Assembly: GCA_900763875.1 (NCBI GenBank)
Contig: CAAFLX010000036.1
Span: 1 to 8,268, forward strand
DNA: 8,268 bases
Origin: Clostridia bacterium
GTDB taxonomy: Bacteria; Bacillota; Clostridia; Christensenellales; CAG-917
Direction: 5' to 3'
The notes below the pieces were generated by a model, which worked only from the letters and a program-made list of their open reading frames with translations, searched no databases and was not told the origin of the DNA. The position numbers and the translations under genes were made by a program. Shown one piece after another: positions 5,557 through 8,268 of the stretch; position 1 is the first letter of the stretch, and each line of letters begins with the position of its first letter.

Positions 5557-5687
5557 CATTTTATCCGCGATTCGAACACGCAACGTAATCGCGACGGAAC
5601 GCTGTCCGTGCGCTTGGGTTGCGCGTGACACGTCGTTTCGCAAATAAATTTGCTTCACTTTGTTATTTTAGTCGCTTTGCGCTTTCA
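5557..5687. other. structured spacer between the two tRNA-Trp 3'-end copies
   Basis: A 131-base segment with no reading frame. It contains the inverted T-arm copy (5566-5584), a hairpin ACGGA-ACGCTG-TCCGT (about 5594-5609), a hairpin GCGC-TTGGGTT-GCGC (about 5610-5624) and a near-perfect palindrome GCAAAT-AA-ATTTGC (5640-5653). It is richer in G+C than the intergenic DNA on either side. It could be the residue of an integrated element or a copy of a dispersed repeat; neither can be decided from this window. Confidence 0.45.
5566..5584 (-). repeat. inverted copy of the tRNA-Trp T-arm
   Basis: The reverse complement of 5566-5584 matches tRNA-Trp positions 5499-5517 at 18 of 19 bases; the one difference changes T-loop TTCGAGT to the equally canonical TTCGAAT. 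The matching arms are centred about 67 bases apart and enclose the tRNA 3' end and the first terminator, so a read-through transcript could pair them. Confidence 0.8.
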
Positions 5688-5721
5688 CGAGTCGCGTCTC
5701 CCCTGCCAAAAGAAGTCCTTT
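5688..5721 (+). repeat. direct repeat, copy 2: orphan tRNA-Trp 3' end
   Basis: An exact 34-base copy of 5509-5542, displaced by 179 bases. It carries the last 21 bases of the tRNA (half the T-loop to CCA) but no upstream tRNA sequence, so it cannot be a tRNA. A duplicated tRNA 3' end is the usual footprint of tyrosine-integrase integration (attL/attR). A tandem duplication that later decayed is the alternative. Confidence 0.9.
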
Positions 5722-5738
5722 AGGGACTTCTTTTTTTT
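5708..5738 (+). terminator. second, stronger copy of the tRNA-Trp terminator
   Basis: A perfect 11-bp stem, AAAAGAAGTCC (5708-5718) with GGACTTCTTTT (5724-5734), a TTTAG loop and a run of eight T (5731-5738). It is better formed than the proximal copy at 5530 and would catch any read-through from the tRNA. Confidence 0.82.
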
Positions 5739-5816
5739 ACTAACGTAAACTTTTCCAAATATACTGTGGAATATTCTACAAATATACGCCATTAATAATC
5801 AATTCGATACTTTGTC
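5739..5816. other. intergenic region before the rnhA promoter
   Basis: No gene. Short features only: an imperfectly meaningful inverted repeat TTCCA-N9-TGGAA (5753-5771) and a direct repeat AAATATAC (5757-5764 and 5780-5787). Either could be a weak protein site, but neither is strong in AT-rich DNA. Confidence 0.35.
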
Positions 5817-5845
5817 TTGCAAACGCACGGCAAATTGTGTACAAT
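5817..5845 (+). promoter_or_regulatory. promoter for rnhA, placed for a leaderless message
   Basis: TTGCAA (5817-5822), 17 bases, TACAAT (5840-5845). The -35 matches 4 of 6 and the -10 matches 5 of 6. The -10 ends 6 bases before the ATG at 5852, so the transcript should begin at or next to the start codon. No Shine-Dalgarno sequence is visible before that ATG, which fits. Confidence 0.6.
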
Positions 5846-5851
5846 AAACTT

Positions 5852-6334
5852 ATGAAAAAACACGTTGAAATCTACACAGACGGTGCTTGTTCGGGCAATC
5901 CGGGCGTTGGCGGCTGGGGCGTCGTAATGCTTTACAAAGGTCACAAGAAAGAGGCGAGCGGCGCAGAGCAAGCCACCACCAACAACCGTATGGAACTCAC
6001 CGCAATCATACAGGGGCTGAAAATGCTCAAAGAGCCGTGCGTCGTGACAATCTACAGCGACAGTGCCTATTCGGTCGAGCCGTTTCTCAAAGGTTGGATA
6101 AACGGTTGGATTATGAAAGGCTGGCGCACGTCGAGCAAGGACGAGGTGAAAAACGTCGATTTGTGGAAAGAACTTCTCTCTCTAATGCAAATTCACGAAG
6201 TATCCTACGTCAAGGTGAAAGGACACGCCGACAACGAACTCAACAATCGTTGCGACGCTCTCGCGCGCGGAGCTATCAAGGAGTTGCAAAAGTCGCTCCC
6301 CTCAACACTACCGCCCATTCCCGACGGCATCTAA
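5852..6334 (+). CDS. rnhA: ribonuclease HI
   Basis: A 160-residue cytoplasmic endonuclease that cuts the RNA strand of RNA-DNA hybrids (R-loops, Okazaki primers). The four metal-binding acidic residues are all present: Asp10 in IYTDGACSGNPG (7-18), Glu48 in NNRMELTA (44-51), Asp70 in IYSDSAYS (67-74) and Asp135 in NRCDALA (132-138). The catalytic-loop His125 lies in VKGHADN (122-128). The Trp-rich basic protrusion (about 81-105) of the E. coli-type enzyme is also present. Length matches the single-domain E. coli enzyme (155). A GTG start at 5837 is in frame but overlaps the predicted -10 box and adds residues outside the family, so ATG 5852 is chosen. The next gene starts 36 bases downstream and is probably co-transcribed. 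Confidence 0.96.
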   Translation: MKKHVEIYTDGACSGNPGVGGWGVVMLYKGHKKEASGAEQATTNNRMELTAIIQGLKMLKEPCVVTIYSDSAYSVEPFLKGWINGWIMKGWRTSSKDEVKNVDLWKELLSLMQIHEVSYVKVKGHADNELNNRCDALARGAIKELQKSLPSTLPPIPDGI

Positions 6335-6370
6335 CAAAAAGCCAAAAATACGCATAAACAGGTATCGCAT

Positions 6371-6835
6371 ATGAGAAAATACAACAAAAAACACCTTGCG
6401 TTTCTTCTTCCAATCGGCATTTTGGAAATCGTAATGCTGATTTTGGAGTGTCTGCCCTACGGCGTTAAAATGATATTTGCGCCCTCGCCCACCGAGCGAA
6501 AAGAGCTGTTTTTCTCATATTTCAGCGATATGCCCTACGGTTACGGCAACGTCTTTCCCATCTACGTCGGCATTTTGACGATTGCCATCATACTTTTGTG
6601 GCTCATAAACCTATTTGCCGACAAGCGCGGCATTGACGTAACAATATTCGTTATGACGATTGTCAAATTCATATTCAGCGCGGCGGAGCTGTTCTTCTCT
6701 CGCACTGCGATAAACTGGGCGACGTTTGCAATATCCTTGGTGCTTGCAATCTACTGCGTTGCAAAAGCAATCGTCAACAAAGAGCTTGCAAGAAAGAAAC
6801 CCGAGCTTGACTCTTGTGAGGAAAGTCAAGAATAA
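6371..6835 (+). CDS. small four-helix membrane protein of unknown function
   Basis: A 154-residue protein I do not recognise. Four hydrophobic helices are visible at about residues 9-29, 61-83, 88-109 and 113-134, with a basic N-terminus (MRKYNKK) and a charged C-terminal tail (KELARKKPELDSCEESQE), so both ends are likely cytoplasmic. The longest loop (about 30-60) should face outside and is rich in aromatic residues and proline (MPYGYGNVFP). There is no signal peptide cleavage pattern and no catalytic motif. AGGT at 6360-6363 is a weak ribosome site 7 bases before the ATG. No promoter is evident in the 36-base gap after rnhA, so it is probably read from the rnhA transcript and ends at the terminator at 6947. 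Codon use resembles that of its neighbours. Confidence 0.75.
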   Translation: MRKYNKKHLAFLLPIGILEIVMLILECLPYGVKMIFAPSPTERKELFFSYFSDMPYGYGNVFPIYVGILTIAIILLWLINLFADKRGIDVTIFVMTIVKFIFSAAELFFSRTAINWATFAISLVLAIYCVAKAIVNKELARKKPELDSCEESQE

Positions 6836-6946
6836 TCTCCACTATCAAAACCGACTTTTCCCCAACACGCAAGCAAGTTTCTACACACAAAATAGGTTGC
6901 AACTCGTCAAACAAGATGCAATTCAAAACTATTTTACGACAACAAC

Positions 6947-6974
6947 AAAAAAACCGCTCGAAAGCGGTTTTTTT
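6947..6974. terminator. palindromic bidirectional terminator
   Basis: A7-CCGCT (6947-6958), tetraloop CGAA (6959-6962), AGCGG-T7 (6963-6974): a perfect 12-bp stem that is a strong U-tract terminator on both strands. It lies 112 bases after the plus-strand membrane protein gene and 211 bases beyond the end of minus-strand trpS, so it probably ends both transcripts. Confidence 0.9.
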
Positions 6975-7072
6975 AATACTCTAACAATGTCGATTTCAAA
7001 TAATTGCGATAAAAACACCTTCAAATTTTGCAAATATCGTTTGCGCTTTCAAGCACAATCACTCAATACTTT

Positions 7073-7184
7073 GCAATCTCAACTCATTTTTCAGTATCAA
7101 CTGATTGTTTGCAATATCACCCCGATTGTTTGCGGTATCAACTCGGTTTATTGCAGTATCCAATCGATTCTTATGCCGTACTAT
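7073..7184. repeat. degenerate array of about 21-bp direct repeats after trpS
   Basis: Units begin at 7091, 7111, 7132 and 7153 with TCAGTATC, GCAATATC, GCGGTATC and GCAGTATC, and continue with variants of AACTCGATTGTTT. More diverged units start at 7073 (GCAATCTC) and 7175 (GCCGTACT). Unit spacing is 18-22 bases, mostly 20-21, close to two helical turns. Weaker GC-starting echoes at 7030 and 7053 suggest the array once reached further left. The right end abuts the trpS stop codon (7185-7187). Function unknown. Confidence 0.6.
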
Positions 7185-8228
7185 TCAATCGAAATAATCG
7201 ATTTGCATCGAATGGCGCACTCTTTTAAGCGTTTGAGCGGCTTTGGCTCTCGCCTTTTGCGTGCCCTTTTTGAGAATCTCATACACTGCGTCGGTGTCCT
7301 TTGCAAGCTCCAATCTCCTCTCGTATATAGGTTTCAACTCGCTTTGCAGCACCTTAATGAGGAATTTTTTGATTTTGACGTCGCCAAGACCTCCGCGCGT
7401 ATAGTGCGCTTTCAGCTCGTCGAGATTCTTATATTCGGGCAAGAACTCGGCAAAATGTTCGTCGGTTGCAAAAGCGTCGAGATAAGTAAAGACGGGATTG
7501 CCCTCCACCTTCCCGGGATCTTCTATGCGCAAGTGGTCGGGGTCTGTGAACATAGACATAACTTTCGTCTTAATCTCGTCGGGAGTGTCCGAAAGATAGA
7601 TGCAGTTGCCAAGCGATTTGCTCATTTTTGCTTTGCCGTCAGTGCCGGGCAATCTCAAACATTGCTTGTTTTGCGGCAACAAAATTTGCGGCTCGACGAG
7701 AGTATCGCCGTAAATGGAATTGAATTTACGCACGATTTCCTTGCATTGTTCGAGCATAGGCTCTTGGTCCTCGCCAACGGGAACGGTTGTTGCGTCAAAC
7801 GCGGTGATATCGGCGGCTTGGCTTATCGGATAAGTCAAAAAGCCCACGGGAATACTCATCTCGAAGTCGCGCATTTTGATTTCGGACTTCACCGTCGGAT
7901 TGCGTTGCAACCTCGAAAGCGTGACGAGATTCATATAATAGAATGACAATTCCGTAAGCTCAGGCACGGAAGATTGAATAAATATCGAAGTTTTTTCGGG
8001 GTCAATGCCGCACGCAAGATAGTCGAGCGCAACTTCCACGATATTGCTCCGCACTTTTTCGGGGTGCTCGGCATTGTCAGTGAGAGCCTGCGCGTCTGCA
8101 ATCATGACAAAAATTTCGTCAAATTGACCGCTGTTTTGCAATTTGACGCGCTCGCGCAAAGACCCGACGTAGTGGCCGATATGCAATCTTCCGGTAGGTC
8201 TATCGCCTGTCAAGATGATTTTTTTCAT
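7185..8228 (-). CDS. trpS: tryptophanyl-tRNA synthetase
   Basis: A 347-residue class Ic aminoacyl-tRNA synthetase that activates tryptophan with ATP and charges tRNA-Trp in the cytoplasm. The Rossmann-fold signatures are intact: GRLHIGHYVGSL (13-24, HIGH motif at 16-19), GEDQEPMLE (152-160, tryptophan/ATP pocket) and KMSKSLGN (201-208, KMSKS loop). The helical C-terminal half binds the anticodon. Length is typical of the bacterial enzyme (about 330-350). The start is supported by AAGGTG (8238-8233) 4 bases upstream of the ATG at 8228; MKKIILTGDRPTG is the usual N-terminus. It ends with TGA, next to the 21-bp repeat array, and is probably terminated at 6947-6974. No tryptophan-sensing leader can be seen in the 40 bases of upstream sequence available. 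Confidence 0.97.
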   Translation of the reverse strand: MKKIILTGDRPTGRLHIGHYVGSLRERVKLQNSGQFDEIFVMIADAQALTDNAEHPEKVRSNIVEVALDYLACGIDPEKTSIFIQSSVPELTELSFYYMNLVTLSRLQRNPTVKSEIKMRDFEMSIPVGFLTYPISQAADITAFDATTVPVGEDQEPMLEQCKEIVRKFNSIYGDTLVEPQILLPQNKQCLRLPGTDGKAKMSKSLGNCIYLSDTPDEIKTKVMSMFTDPDHLRIEDPGKVEGNPVFTYLDAFATDEHFAEFLPEYKNLDELKAHYTRGGLGDVKIKKFLIKVLQSELKPIYERRLELAKDTDAVYEILKKGTQKARAKAAQTLKRVRHSMQIDYFD

Positions 8229-8247
8229 ATAACACCTTATAAAATAT

Positions 8248-8253
8248 ATTATA
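8248..8253 (-). promoter_or_regulatory. possible -10 box of the trpS promoter
   Basis: TATAAT reads on the minus strand at 8253-8248, 19 bases before the ATG at 8228. The predicted start near 8241 would leave a leader of about 12 bases carrying the AAGGTG site. The matching -35 would fall beyond the window end, so this is only half a promoter. The stretch is an AT repeat, and a chance match is quite possible. Confidence 0.35.
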
Positions 8254-8268
8254 TATATACTATATCAC

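Larger units (their letters stand above)
6836..7184. other. convergent intergenic region between the membrane protein gene and trpS
   Basis: About 350 bases without a credible gene. It holds the palindromic terminator (6947-6974) and the approximately 21-bp repeat array (about 7073-7184). Frames are open on the plus strand through part of it, but they have no ribosome site and run into the antisense of trpS. Confidence 0.6.

Noticed and set aside
5566..5660. A complete tRNA gene on the minus strand
   Set aside because: Arms resembling D, anticodon and T arms are present, but there is no acceptor stem, the anticodon-like loop has 6 bases and the T stem has a mismatch. It is at most a relic.
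5753..5771. Operator TTCCA-N9-TGGAA upstream of rnhA
   Set aside because: The arms are only 5 bases, lie well upstream of the promoter and are unsupported by a second copy. Noted in the intergenic entry only.
5837..5851. GTG start five codons upstream for rnhA
   Set aside because: It overlaps the predicted -10 box and has no ribosome site. The ATG at 5852 gives the family-typical N-terminus with Asp at position 10.
7073..7184. CRISPR array
   Set aside because: Units are only about 21 bases and abut with no unique spacers, the repeats are degenerate, and no cas gene is near.
7028..7228. Plus-strand 66-codon frame with seven-residue periodicity
   Set aside because: The periodicity simply reflects the 21-bp DNA repeats. 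It begins with TTG, has no ribosome site and overlaps the 3' end of trpS.
6726..7946. Long plus-strand open frame of 406 codons
   Set aside because: Most of it is antisense to the well-supported trpS gene. It starts inside the membrane protein gene, has no ribosome site, crosses a strong terminator and shows no domain.

Overview
The window looks like ordinary chromosome of an uncultured low-GC member of the Bacillota (Clostridia-like). The signs are AT-rich intergenic DNA, Shine-Dalgarno sites, TTGACA/TATAAT-type promoters (several with an extended TGn -10), intrinsic terminators, a XerS-like tyrosine recombinase and a PadR-type regulator. TGA is used as a stop (ends of the recombinase and trpS), so the standard bacterial code applies. 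There is no phage gene, transposase or CRISPR array. Organism assignment is inference from sequence style only.

Layout, left to right. (1) 122-1162 (+): a ten-helix EamA/DMT-type transporter built from two homologous halves joined by a long polar linker. It shares a bidirectional terminator with a convergent GNAT acetyltransferase (1256-1837, -). (2) The GNAT gene and a XerS-like tyrosine recombinase (1982-3055, +) are divergent, each with a clear sigma70 promoter. (3) 3167-5167 (+): the most unusual gene, a PadR winged-helix domain fused to a long charged coiled coil and four C-terminal membrane helices. Its promoter overlaps a perfect 9-bp inverted repeat that could be an autoregulatory operator. 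(4) 5405-5738: promoter, tRNA-Trp(CCA) and terminator, followed by a second copy of the tRNA 3' end plus terminator 179 bp downstream and a structured segment between them. (5) 5852-6334 rnhA (RNase HI) and 6371-6835 (small four-helix membrane protein), probably one transcript. (6) A palindromic terminator (6947-6974), then a degenerate array of about 21-bp repeats (about 7073-7184), then trpS (7185-8228, -) running towards it.

Functional links: tRNA-Trp and tryptophanyl-tRNA synthetase lie within 2 kb of each other but are separately transcribed. The other genes are housekeeping or membrane functions with no visible shared pathway. The items that most deserve follow-up are the membrane-anchored PadR-like protein with its putative operator, the duplicated tRNA-Trp 3' end with its inverted T-arm copy, and the 21-bp repeat array after trpS.
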